Made by a program: the position numbers and the translations under genes
The notes under the pieces: generated by a model
The model's input: only the letters and a program-made list of their open reading frames with translations
Told to the model about the DNA's origin: nothing
The model's database searches: none
In this document: piece by piece, positions 23,451-33,696 of the stretch
Numbering within the stretch: the stretch's first letter is position 1
Layout: every line of letters begins with the position of its first letter
NCBI GenBank assembly: GCA_030762175.1
Contig: CM060831.1
Location: 80,135,001-80,199,000 of the forward strand
DNA length: 64,000 bases
Direction of reading: 5' to 3'
DNA from: Metallyticus violacea
Lineage: Eukaryota > Arthropoda > Insecta > Mantodea > Metallyticidae

Positions 23451-23569
23451 ATATGAATATGCGTACCAAGTAAATCATCCGCCGCCAAAACATCCCGAGA
23501 TTCCTGGTCGCTCATTCGATTATCATTTGGAAGTTCCTCGTAAATCAAGTCCAGAAAAAAGATTGGAAG
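23451..23569 (+). CDS. Gene 1 exon 3: repeat unit C
   Basis: The exon lies between a TGCTTCAG acceptor and a GTAAGT donor; 119 nt, phase 2 in and phase 1 out. Joined to exon 2 it reads TYEYAYQVNHPPPKHPEIP, then GRSFDYHLEVPRKSSPEK. This is a third, diverged copy of the repeat in exon 2: YEYAYQV matches YGYHLEA and SFDYHLEVP matches TFDYEVQVP. The motif match together with the phase match is the main reason to link this exon with exon 2. The intron between them is only 420 bp. Retaining the following intron would add a few residues and stop near 23613. Confidence 0.72.
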
Positions 23570-23689
23570 GTAAGTATTGTTGTTTAATTATTATTCTTGG
23601 TCCTTTACTATAAATGCAAAATTAATTATTTTATCACAAATTTAATTAAAATAAACAAGAACGTTTTGAGAATATGGCATGACAAATAT

Positions 23690-23933
23690 GTTTATTTACG
23701 GACGCTCTTTAACATCTCAGATCATCAGCGTCCCATTCAATTCAGGGCGTGAAACGGCCGACAAATTTTGCTCGGAAACCTCTCTTTCAGGCTTGAGGTT
23801 CTTTGTCGTGCCGTAAATGTACGACACGGAACCGACGGCTTTACTTCCCTTCCGAAGGAAAAAGTCCTGGCCGAGATGAGTGTTATATCGGTCGGTCCTG
23901 GTGGTGTAGTGGTAACCATATTTGCCTTGTGCA
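23690..23933 (-). mobile_element. SINE-B copy 5, rearranged (gene 1 intron 3)
   Basis: The body and tail (23690-23880) are in reverse orientation, but the tRNA-like head GTCCTGGTGGTGTAGTGGTA (about 23892-23930) is forward. Either a head inversion or two adjoining fragments. The LINE fragment begins directly after. Confidence 0.75.
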
Positions 23934-25016
23934 AACTCATTTGGTGTACTTTTTGGTAGGCCCATAATTTGTCTGCAGAAATTCCTGTAAATCAAATCTA
24001 CACTACCCAAAAGTTCTACCCCAAACATCATTTTAGCCTTTACTACTACCGTATATATTTTCTCCAGGTACTTTATACCTACATGCAGTAATAGCTTTCA
24101 AAGCTAGAGCTACCTTTGCAAGAACCTTTCTTTTTCGCTCCCTCCACCCTCCACTCTTGTTAAGTCTAATACCCAAATAGTCAAACTTGTTGACCATTAT
24201 AATTTCTGTTCCTTCCCAATTTCTCATTCTCGTGTATCTAGTTTACATCCTTAAACACCATGGTTTTTGATTCTCCTTAGTCCCCACTTCTTACAGAATG
24301 TAGCGATCACTTGGATTGATTTCGCTAGACCGATATTCATCCGCTACCACATCGTGCGCAAATAACATTTTCAATTATCGGCATGTGTGTATTAACTTTG
24401 CTAACTTTTCTAAAATATCATTAATAAATAAGTTAAACAATATGGGACTTAGCTTACATCCTTGTCTTAGACCTATTGTGTTCAAACTATTTGGAGTCGC
24501 TCTATCCTGGGAAATCTTAATACAGTACTCATTTTCATAGTTTAAATTTTGTAATGCTTTTATAAACGGATCGCCAACTCCTATCCCATTCAATTTTGAC
24601 TATAATGTCTTGCGGGTAATGTGTCATCAAAATCTACTTACAAAATATACAGTCTCCGTATTTTTTGGTCTAGATATTTCTCTACCGTTGTATTAATAAT
24701 GAAGACATTACCCACTGTTCCCTTATTTTCCCTGAAGCCTGCTTGGAACTTGGGTAATTTATTTTCTTGTTCTGCCCAATTTGGAAGCCTTTTCTGTCAG
24801 AATGCCCGTATACAGCTTACCTAAGACCGATAATAGATTCATTTTTCTATAATAATTTCTTTTATAGTTCTTGTTTTTTGTCACAGGGAAGGAAAATGCC
24901 CATTTGGAGGGGGAGGGAGAAGGAGGCCCATTCATACTTAGTCTTGATGAAAACTTTCCGCCATAATTCAGGTGGGAGTTAAAGAAATACATTTTGAGGG
25001 ATAAGTTATGCTCCAT
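23934..25016 (-). mobile_element. Non-LTR retrotransposon (LINE) RT fragment, decayed (gene 1 intron 3)
   Basis: Reverse strand, in N-to-C order with frame shifts: RKMNLLSVLGKLYTGILTE (25016 side), QAGFRENKGTVGNVFI, then TIGLRQGCKLSPILFNLFIN (24480 region; RT motif with the conserved LRQG and SPILFN), FDYLGIRLNKSGGW (24200 region), and GVELLG followed by FCRQIMGLPKSTPNEF near 23940. The active-site Asp-Asp box falls in a region I could not read cleanly. Dead copy. Confidence 0.8.
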
Positions 25017-25660
25017 ATCTTTAAAATAAGAATCTATCCATAAATTTCACAGTAGTTGGAGGTTTATAAAACTTTTGCGTTACTTTTGAACGACTTATAA
25101 GACTATTTTCAAAGTTTATTGAATAAACCTTTTCATTTTCCATCTTTAGTCAAAGTCTCATTGACGTTATATTCATGCTGGACCTTTTCTTCTGTTCTCA
25201 CAAGAAACAACATTTATTAATGTCAAGCGGCAAATCCATTAGAAATGCAATGCCTTTTAAATCGAAACAAATGCTCCCGTAAACTATTAAATTATAATTT
25301 ACATGATTTGAACATCGTCCGACTCTTACTTCATGTTGGCTTCAAAGAAAGCTAACCAATGTAAGGAGGGAAATTTTTCGATGGGCCATTAATTGTTTTA
25401 TATTCATAAGTTACCTCCATAACAGCGTAAATGCTAAAATAATTTAATTCAGAAACTACATTTAAAACTATTTTTGATTCTTATTAAAGAACACTATAAT
25501 GTCACAGCCCCCCAATCTACAGCTAAAAATGGACCTCTTTTTGGATAGTTGTAAATCGCGAACTAGATAGTTAAATGAGGATTGGTATTAGAATGGTTTA
25601 CCTCCTTCTTTTGATATTTGGTAGCTCTCTCAGTTTCCAAATCATCAGTTAAATGTAAGT
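25017..25660. other. Intron 3, no feature recognised
   Basis: AT-rich intronic DNA without recognisable coding or repeat structure. Confidence 0.4.
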
Positions 25661-25662
25661 GT

Positions 25663-25925
25663 TTAACGCCGGTTTTCACTGCTGAGGCATAATAGCCTGT
25701 GGACACCGATCATACATAAACTGAAATTATAAATTGAGAATTACTTTTTTTTTAAAAAAAAAGAAAGTCTAAGTTTATGGTACTTTTTCGGCATTTATCA
25801 ATTATGAGCACTGAGGAAAATCTAGAAAACATCACAATCAGAGGGGACAGTCTTGAGAAAATTGAACCCCAGACTTTCCATTCATAAACCCGTATCTTAA
25901 CGACCTAATCACCCACTATAGGTCA
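25663..25925 (-). mobile_element. SINE-A copy 7, old and diverged (gene 1 intron 3)
   Basis: Reverse copy with many substitutions: tail GTGTTTAACGCCGGTTTTCA left, TTATGAGCACTGAGGAAAAT in the middle, and AACGACCTAATCACCCAC (head complement) right. Confidence 0.75.
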
Positions 25926-26213
25926 TTCGAGGAGCTAATCTCATATCATATTACGAATTGCTATTTGGGTACAAGTTTATTGGTTGTTATTTTTTTACTC
26001 TGTTTTCAGTGGTGTAGCCGGGTAACTCGGCGCCCCCCCCCCACCATATCGTTTAGAAATATTTTTAGAAATATTTTAAATGTAACTTGGAATTAAAGCA
26101 CGTCGCTGCCAAGTTTTCCTTTTTCTACGGATAATGGCTTCACTAACGCAGAGACTCTGGGTGTTCCCCCTCTGTAATTTGTACTTACTGAAATTATACC
26201 CATAGTAAAGCTT

Positions 26214-26478
26214 ACCGCCACGGATAGCCGAGGTCATTAAGGCGCTGGCTCGTGAGCTAGAGGTCTGGGGTTCGAATCCCACCAGGACCCTCTGACTGAG
26301 GTTTTTTTTTCCAGATTTTCCTCAGTCCTCATAAATGGAAAATGCCGGGTAGGTACCCTAAACTTAGGCCTGGAACATTTCATTTCTTAAAACATTCTTT
26401 CCCAATATATCATTTCATCTCATGTATCATCAATGTCCACCGCCTGTGGTGCCTCAGTAGCAAAAACGGACGTAAAAC
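26214..26478 (+). mobile_element. SINE-A copy 8 (gene 1 intron 3)
   Basis: Forward copy: CCGCCACGGATAGCCGAGGT, B box GGGTTCGAATCCCACC, tail CTCAGTAGCAAAAACGGACG. Confidence 0.85.
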
Positions 26479-26675
26479 ATAATTCATTCATATTAGAGCT
26501 GACATGTGTCCTTTTTGTTTTACCCTCGATTACTTCTTGCCATTAGTTCATTTCCACTTGCAAGCCGCTGCAGCTCACATCAAATTAGTCTATTGTTATC
26601 TCAATTACGATGAATTAAAGAAGGCTATATTATTAACATGCGTTTAATTTCGCTGCAGGTAGCCGGCACACCTAT

Positions 26676-26676
26676 A

Positions 26677-26728
<52 letters not shown>
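26676..26728. repeat. (AAT)n microsatellite
   Basis: About seventeen AAT units, directly before SINE-A copy 9; it may be the tail of another element. Confidence 0.95.
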
Positions 26729-26730
26729 TA

Positions 26731-27296
26731 TCGCCACAAGTAGCAGATGTCGTTAAGGCACGGACTTGTGAGCGGGTGATCTGGGGTTCGATTGCCGCCT
26801 AGAATGTTTTGCTGAGTTTTTTTCCTGATTTTCCTCAGTCCTCCTACATGGGAAATGCTGGAACTCTTAGATCTGGAACTCTTTCTTCCTTTAAAAAAAA
26901 AAAAAAACTTCTTTCCCAATATATCATTTCATGTCAAATATAACCGCCATGGGTGGCCGAGGTCGTTAAGTCTCGGACTCGTGAGCGGGAGGTCTGGGTT
27001 CGAATACCGCCAGGATCGTCCTTCCTGACTGAGGTTTTTTCCAGGTTTTCCTCAGTCCTCATAAATGGCAAATGCCGGCGAGGTGCCCTAAACTTAGGCC
27101 TGGAACGATTCCCTCCATAAAAATAAATCCTTTCCCAATATATCATTTCACTTCATATATCATCAGTGTCCACCGCCTGTGAAGCCTCTGTAGCAAAAAC
27201 GGGCGTTAAAACACTATTCATTCATTTATGTCATGTATCACCAGTGACTACCAACTATGATGCCTCAGTAGTAAAAGCGGGCTTGAAATGCTATTA
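26731..27296 (+). mobile_element. SINE-A copy 9, interrupted by copy 10 (gene 1 intron 3)
   Basis: Head and body at 26731-26941 stop within the tail at TATCATTTCATGTCA. The missing tail (ATGTATCACCAGTGACTACC to AAAAGCGGGCTTGAAATG) resumes at about 27233, after SINE-A copy 10. Copy 9 is more diverged than copy 10, as expected for the older element. Confidence 0.75.
26942..27225 (+). mobile_element. SINE-A copy 10, nested in copy 9
   Basis: Forward full-length copy from CCGCCATGGGTGGCCGAGGT to AAAACGGGCGTTAAAACAC plus an ATTCATTC tail. Confidence 0.85.
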
Positions 27297-28780
27297 AAAA
27301 CTTGACTGTCGACTCTCTGTATGTTCGTCATTACCTTCCTGCCAACATTTGACTAATCTAAAAATTTGTCTAAATCTACACACTGAGTAACCCAACGATT
27401 TGTTTTTCATTATTAAACTGTCACACTAACCATTTGTTCAGCAAGCTGAAAAGTCTTTCTCTTCAATGACAGATGGTTATAAATGTATGCTACTGAGGAA
27501 AATCTCTCCTTTTTCTCTTTATCTGCTACGCTTAAATACTGAACAACTCTCTGCATTGATTCCACAACGCATGGTTTCAATACTTTTTGTAGAATTGTCA
27601 CTTTCTGAATCGTTACTACGTTTTTAAGCCAATTTAAAAGACTATTCTTTGGCAGACGATACGTAAATCACCAATTGAAAACGATGCTTTCAGCACGCAT
27701 GCGCAACGAAAATGTTGTGACTGAAAATCCACCCCCCTCCCTCGCCATTGTCGCGGTTACTGTATCGTTATTGCTTCATTACTTATAAACCAAACATAAA
27801 CAAAAGTCTTGAAAATATGCAAATTAAGTTTACATCGATTCTGTAACACATATAAACCTATTTCAATATTGTATTAACAACACAAATTTGTTACTATTTT
27901 ACCGAGAAAGAGCGTCCGTAAATAAACCAAATAATTAAATTAATATCTCTCATTAGAAATTGACTTAATGTAAAGTGAAAATAACATCAAGGAATGTTCT
28001 CAACTGATTCACTCTGTAATGACAGAAAGTGGATTTTCTTTCATAACAACTTTTCGTGAATCAAAATTGATTTAAAATCTCATAATTATAAAAGAACAAT
28101 ATAAAATATATAATTATATAAGTATTCTTAAGTAAGTTTTATCTACGTTAGGGGCAAATTAGCCCAAACATTAGCACCCCCTCTAAACTTGTGACTATGT
28201 CACTGTCTATAATCCACAAATAAAGGTTCAATAAATGATATTCACTATAGATATATAGCAAAACGCATGCGCCAGGTACCCTTTGCAATAAATTAAATAG
28301 CAGCTATGACGGGATTACCTCTTAATCCACGTTAAAGTCAATAATAATTAGTACATTTTGAGCTTATGGAGAGCAACTTCGTCGTTGAGCTTGAGATATG
28401 AATTCCCCACAAACAGAGAATTTATCACATACTTTCAGTGCGTAACATATTACTAGACCTGGAATATTTAGTTCCTCTCACTTGTAGTACTTGACTTACA
28501 TGACCACCAATTGTAAACAAGCAAGAAGGGCTAAAACTTCGGAATTAATATCAGAAAAACGGAATGCAATATCAGTCGGCGTGTGTGCATGTAAAGACAA
28601 TTCCAAGAAAAATCGTGCATGATTGAAAAATTCCTACCACAAATTGGAGTTCCTCTTGAAGGTTTCTATTGGAAAAATATTTTTTCTTGCGTAGGTCAAA
28701 ATCTATGTTTCTTAGTTATGTCTAGTTATGAAATAGAAATATCATCATTGTTATTATTATTCATCTTCGAGTCCTATCAA
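27297..28780. other. Intron 3, no gene seen
   Basis: One short SINE-B tail scrap (AGAGCGTCCGTAAATAAAC) near 27908. Otherwise AT-rich with no recognised feature. Confidence 0.45.
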
Positions 28781-28784
28781 TCCT

Positions 28785-29037
28785 GCTGTAGTGGTAACCA
28801 TACTTGCTTCCTAAACCCAAGATCGCAGGTTTGATGGATTTTTTCGGGCGTAAAAATGCTAAGTAAGGCTTCCTTCGTAAGGGAAGTAAAGCCGTGGGTT
28901 CGTACATTTACGTCATGAAAAAAACCTCATACCTGAAAGAAGAGGCCTCTGAGCAAAATTTGTCGGCCGTTTCACGCGCTGAATTGAATGGGACGTTGAT
29001 GACCTGAGATGTTAAAGAGCGTCAGTAAATAAAACAA
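28785..29037 (+). mobile_element. SINE-B copy 6 (gene 1 intron 3)
   Basis: Forward copy: CTGTAGTGGTAACCATACTT, CCCAAGATCGCAGGTTTGAT (a deletion removes the GGCCAGGACC end of the head), body GAAGTAAAGCCGTGGG, tail TTAAAGAGCGTCAGTAAATA. Confidence 0.85.
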
Positions 29038-29109
29038 ACCAAATCTCCGAGTCCTGGATTCTAGGCTGCTTTCAAGGTAACAAACATCAACCCCCTCTCC
29101 CCCCAAATC

Positions 29110-29450
29110 CCTTTTGAACAAGTCGGAGAGAATTCCTAGATCAGCTAGCATGGGCTACTTTAGACCTGCTACAGGTCATGACTACTTACAGAATCACCTG
29201 TATAGAATTGGACTGATTGAAACAGATGCATGCCCTCTTTGCTACCATGGCGTATCCATGACGGATGAGCACCTCAGCATTTGCCCTGCTGTTCTCAGCT
29301 GTTTCTCTGCGAGTTTTGACAATGTCTTTGGTGATTATTTTTGTCGTTCTTCTGGGCTGCTCGTCAACTTATGACCGAGAGGTCGAAAATGGGCATATGA
29401 TAAAACTGTCCTGGATTTTAATGATTTTCTAAATGTGGCATATTCACACA
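29110..29450 (+). mobile_element. LINE C-terminal fragment (gene 1 intron 3)
   Basis: Forward frame reads GYFRPATGHDYLQNHLYRIG, LIETDACPLCYHGVSMTDE, EHLSICPAV and, frame-shifted, LYWSARRLMTERSKMG. TGH...L...CPLC...EHL..CP is the C-terminal zinc-finger-like signature of Jockey/R1-type non-LTR elements. Only this end is present. Confidence 0.7.
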
Positions 29451-30765
29451 TAACATTTAAATTAATATCGATGTTTTAACTGTGTTAGTGTATTTGATAG
29501 CTCATACCTGCATACTTGTAAAACTCCTGTAGTATTTATTTTATTATGCAGTTGGTAATTAGAGCTGGAATAAAAGCTATCTACACAAGGTAGCAGTGTA
29601 ACAGAAGTAGTGCATGAGGGTGATGTTTTTGCTTTACAGTAACAGTCAAACATCAGTTCTAAAGCAGGCAGTGTAATAGTGTTGTGTCAGTTTGTTTTTC
29701 ACTTAGTTATATTTTATTCTCGGTATTTGAATCTTGGTTTTTTTACACTTCAGTGCTATTCCACCCTTAAGTTGACAAGTACCGTCGAAGAGCATTATAT
29801 ATTGCTGATATTAGAAACTGAAGAATGTTGGTAATCTTGCAGTTTGTTTCTTTTTATTTATCTCTAATCAGTGCCACCGATAAATTTATTAGATCATAAT
29901 GGAGTACTTGTTTTCTCGTATAGATCAACGTAAACTTGTTAATTATTTCGTGGCTGTAATAAACAACAGAGCAAAATCAATATAATGTAACATTTCTTAA
30001 ATTTGGGAATATTTTAGTCGCTGCTCCTTCATTTGATTATAAGTTGAAAACCTTAAACGACGAATATCAGTCTTAAACAGGGTAACAGCTCATTTCAATA
30101 TCACTGGGAGCTTGTCTTATGCCAAACTTTGCAGATAAAATATTCAGATGTTTTACCCTTTTAATAAATCCGGATAAAATCTTTTGTATGAGAACTTCTT
30201 TCACAAAGCAGTAAAAATTGCCAAGTAATAGAAACATGATAACAAATCACAATCTTACCGGATGGCAAACGTTAACTTAATTAATTGAGTTCTTACTTAT
30301 TTGTGTAGAGATGACAATAATACATAAACAAAATAGGAATGTTTTATATTAGCTGAATTAAGCGAGGAACATATTTTCTGCCCGTTGGTTGATTCTGTCT
30401 TTTCTCAATTAAGATCGAAAGCTTGATGCGGAACCAAATTCACACTTGATATTATTACAACGGTACCTAATTAGCTGCAAAGATGTGTCGTATCAACAAA
30501 CCAATTTTATGCATAAACAGCATGAAGTAACTAACAAGTTTTTCTTCACCAGCATGTTTAGCCCCGTTTTGGAAATTCTAAATGGATAACTGTTAATTGT
30601 ATTCAAGTTAAGAAAGAGGATGATAGAATATTATTAATAAGATTAGCTCGTACAATCTGTATTAGAAAAGTGTGTTGTTGTTTTACAGTTTTTGCATTTT
30701 AACATTTTCCAAAGACAATGAAACTTAGCATATTGGTAAAAAACGCTTATATACCTCCTTGAGAC
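29451..30765. other. Intron 3, no feature recognised
   Basis: AT-rich intron, nothing supported. Confidence 0.4.
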
Positions 30766-31024
30766 CGCCACGGGTGGCCGAGCGCGGACCCGTGAGCGGG
30801 AGGGCTGGGATTCGAATCCCGCCAGGACTGTCCTCCCTGACTAAGGTTTTTTCCAGGTTTTCCTCAGTCCTCATAAATAACAAATGCCGGGAAGGTACTC
30901 TAAACTTAGGCCTGGAACGTTTCCTTCCTTAAAAAAATCCATTCGCAATATATAATTTCATCTCATGTATCATCAGTGTCCACCGCTTGTGATGCCTCAG
31001 TAGTAAATTCGGGCATTAAACACA
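30766..31024 (+). mobile_element. SINE-A copy 11 (gene 1 intron 3)
   Basis: Forward copy; the head lacks the GTCGTTAAGG part of the A box region (GGTGGCCGAGCGCGGACCCG). Tail AAATTCGGGCATTAAACAC. Confidence 0.85.
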
Positions 31025-31335
31025 AGGAAAAAAAACTCTGTTTTCCGTTTATGCATGATATCCGGAAAAAATATTGAGAAAAAGAAGAAATAACAGCTCA
31101 AAAAGAAGTACAGTTGTTTATACACGGTTTGCCACTTCAAAAAGAGAAACTCAGGAAGTTGGTTTATGCTGTAGTACATTTCGATAGGAGTCCCATTTGT
31201 TGTAAGGCGAAATTCAGTCTCGTTATACACGTGAGTGCTGTCCCGGTTTGCGCCGTTCCATTTGACTGACTTCATTTCTGCCTACCACAAAACTCGGTGG
31301 ATCTTCTCGTATGCGGTCCAAAACATCCAATTGTG

Positions 31336-31615
31336 ATTTTGTTTAACGCCCGTTTTTACTACTGAGGCACCACAGACGGTGAACACTGTTGACACATGAG
31401 ATAAAACGATATAGTGTAAAGAAGTATTTTTTTTTAACGAAGGAAACGTTCTAGGCTTTAAGTTTAGTGTACTTCCCCGGCATTTGCCATTTGTGAGGAC
31501 CCAGGAAAATCTGGAAATAACCTCAGTCAGGGAGAACGGTCCTGGTGGGATTCGATCTCCAGACCTCCCTTTCAAGAGTCCGCGTCTTAACGACTTCGGC
31601 CATCCTTGGCAGTCT
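31336..31615 (-). mobile_element. SINE-A copy 12 (gene 1 intron 3)
   Basis: Reverse copy ending about 200 bp before exon 4: GTTTAACGCCCGTTTTTACT at left, head complement GACTTCGGCCATCCTTGG at right. Confidence 0.85.
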
Positions 31616-31818
31616 GCATTTGTGATGGAATTAATATTACATAACTAAGAAAATGACACTTAGTTATGATACCTTGCACAATGACAACAACCAACATGAG
31701 AAACTCGCTGTCAATGCATGCAACAATTTTCCTTATGAACTGGTGTAGCGGTAGACAAAAGCATTTGTTTCTAGGATATCAGCAATGGGTTAGTGAACCA
31801 ACGCAATGTCTTTTGCAG

Positions 31819-31987
31819 GACTTGTAGCGCAAGTGGACAAAGTGTTGCTACCGCACGATTGTCCCCCTGAAGTGGAACACAACACAATCTCCGACAGCTA
31901 TGACGACTACCGTTATCTCAGCGGCGGAGGGGGCTATGGCTACGTCGAAAATGATTTCGCCTTCTCTGACAGCAGCTATGGACACAG
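31819..31987 (+). CDS. Gene 1 exon 4: Asp/Gly/Tyr-rich segment
   Basis: TTTTGCAG acceptor and GTAAGT donor; 169 nt, phase 1 in and phase 2 out. It encodes GLVAQVDKVLLPHDCPPEVE, then an acidic Tyr-rich stretch (DSYDDYRYLS), a GGGGYGY run and ENDFAFSDSSYGH. One cysteine lies in LPHDCPPE. The exon sits 8.2 kb after exon 3 across transposon-rich intron and 1.7 kb before exon 5. Its membership rests on strong splice sites and perfect phase continuity on both sides. Gly/Tyr-rich patches are typical of sclerotised or silk-like insect proteins. An exon of another transcript is possible but less likely. Confidence 0.68.
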
Positions 31988-32208
31988 GTAAGTGCAAGTA
32001 GATTTCAATGTAGAAACTATATTAGCAGCATATCCCAACGTTTTAAATAAATATTGAATATCATATTTCTGATGTGCTCACAACATTTAACATTATATTT
32101 TCATTTATATAAATTGTCAATCTTAGATCACTTGAAGTATATTGATATTTCATATGAATTATAAGGAGTAAAAGTAATTGTATTACCGGGGAATCCGTTA
32201 GTACCCTT

Positions 32209-32602
32209 AAACTTGACTCTACCAACCGACAGCTGAAATCCCGAACGGTAGCGAAGAAAACCGACTGGTTACGATTTTAGTAGTAGGTAAATAATTTCCA
32301 CATTGGCCACACAGCCTTGCTAGCTCAGATGGTCAGAGAGTGGTTTATGTGCAGATCCTGGGTTTGAATCGCCATAGGTAAACTTTTTTGTTTTCTCTCT
32401 TGTAATATTAATAATTTGTCTACGCTGTTCTTAACGGAATAAACGTTCTTTAATTTAACAAAAAATAATAGAACATTAAAAATTAATACAACTCCATACT
32501 AACACTTTCTGACTCAACTTCCATTCGGGCGGAGTTCGGCTTTCTTCGTTACCGTTCGGGACTTCAGCAGCAGCAAGCCGTCGGTTAGTAACGTCAAGTA
32601 GC
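32209..32602. mobile_element. Non-autonomous TIR element with a tRNA-like core (gene 1 intron 4)
   Basis: The left arm (about 32209-32268) contains ACTTGACTCTACCAACCGAC and CCCGAACGGTAGCGAAGAAA. The right arm (about 32533-32602), reverse-complemented, reads ACTTGACGTTACTAACCGAC and CCCGAACGGTAACGAAGAAA, an imperfect inverted repeat of about 60 bp. Between them at 32313-32380 lies GCCTTGCTAGCTCAGATGGT with GGGTTTGAATCGCC, an A-box/B-box pair like a tRNA-derived SINE head. No coding capacity. Confidence 0.65.
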
Positions 32603-32609
32603 TATAACT

Positions 32610-33690
32610 TATGGAAAATATATGTTGCAATGAAATACTTTTCAAATACAAATCACTCATTGACTAATATCTTTTACCTCTCGTAATATAAAAGTAATTT
32701 AGTTTCAATGTCAATAGTAATTACAACATTGTGTTAACTGACGTGCTTGAATTTTAATAAGAAATGTGACGTGCACACACGTACTAACTCACATTGGTTG
32801 TAATGCTGCATTTTTGAAAAAAAGATATATTAAGCATAGTATATTCAAATATATTAAAAACAACCGCTTCAAATCCTCATTTGGTGGTCAAATATTCACA
32901 GACTTTTTCCTTTTATTTGAACAACTTTTACAGACATAAATCTCAAATACACCTGTTTTTAAGTTGCAGCATGATATCTATTCTATAACTTGATGTAATG
33001 ATAAATATAGCAGTAGTCCATAAACTGATAAAATAATATGTGATGACTTTTTCCTATAAATTGGAAAAAATAAGTTTTTTTTTTATTATAATGCTTAAGG
33101 CAACCACAATGAGATGCGTCGCTCCGTGAAAATGTATACAATATTTTTTTGGGCTAAAATGCAATTGGATATTAACCATATTTAAGTCTGGGAAATTTAC
33201 TTGGTTCTAGGATACAGTTATCCGTGTTAAATGCAAAAGTGATAAAACAATGGATGTTTCTGAACTTCATCCTGTTCATTATCGTGTTGATTTTTTAAAA
33301 ATGGTCACCAAGGTATTTTCCTATCAGAAAGTAAACAAGGGGCTGAAGACATAACAGTATATCATTCTGGTTTCCAGAGAGAAGTGTGATTTTTGACATG
33401 TTATATTGTTATTCACGTTCTGGTTAATCTGAACATGTGTGTTAGTGTACTATCATTTTAGCTCTTAATAGTCTTCATTCTTTTATGAATGCAATAATTA
33501 AATATTGCAAAATAAAAGTTAATAAATTAATATTTAAAATATAAACTGGAAAGCTAATGTGCTAACGCTAGGGCAAAAGAAGTTCAAATGTATTACCTGT
33601 CAAAGTTGGTTCATCTGCCTCGTCTTGTATTATGACATGAGAGAGTGTGAAACTTAACAAAACTGCACACACGCAAGAATTGTTGTGTGT
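32610..33690. other. Intron 4, remainder
   Basis: AT-rich, no recognised feature up to the exon 5 acceptor. Confidence 0.4.
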
Positions 33691-33696
33691 TTACAG

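Noticed and set aside
33647..33696. Start of an independent gene at the beginning of the 6.1 kb open frame
   Set aside because: No ATG or signal peptide there; a good acceptor at 33696/33697 and phase agreement with exon 4 show it is an internal splice boundary.
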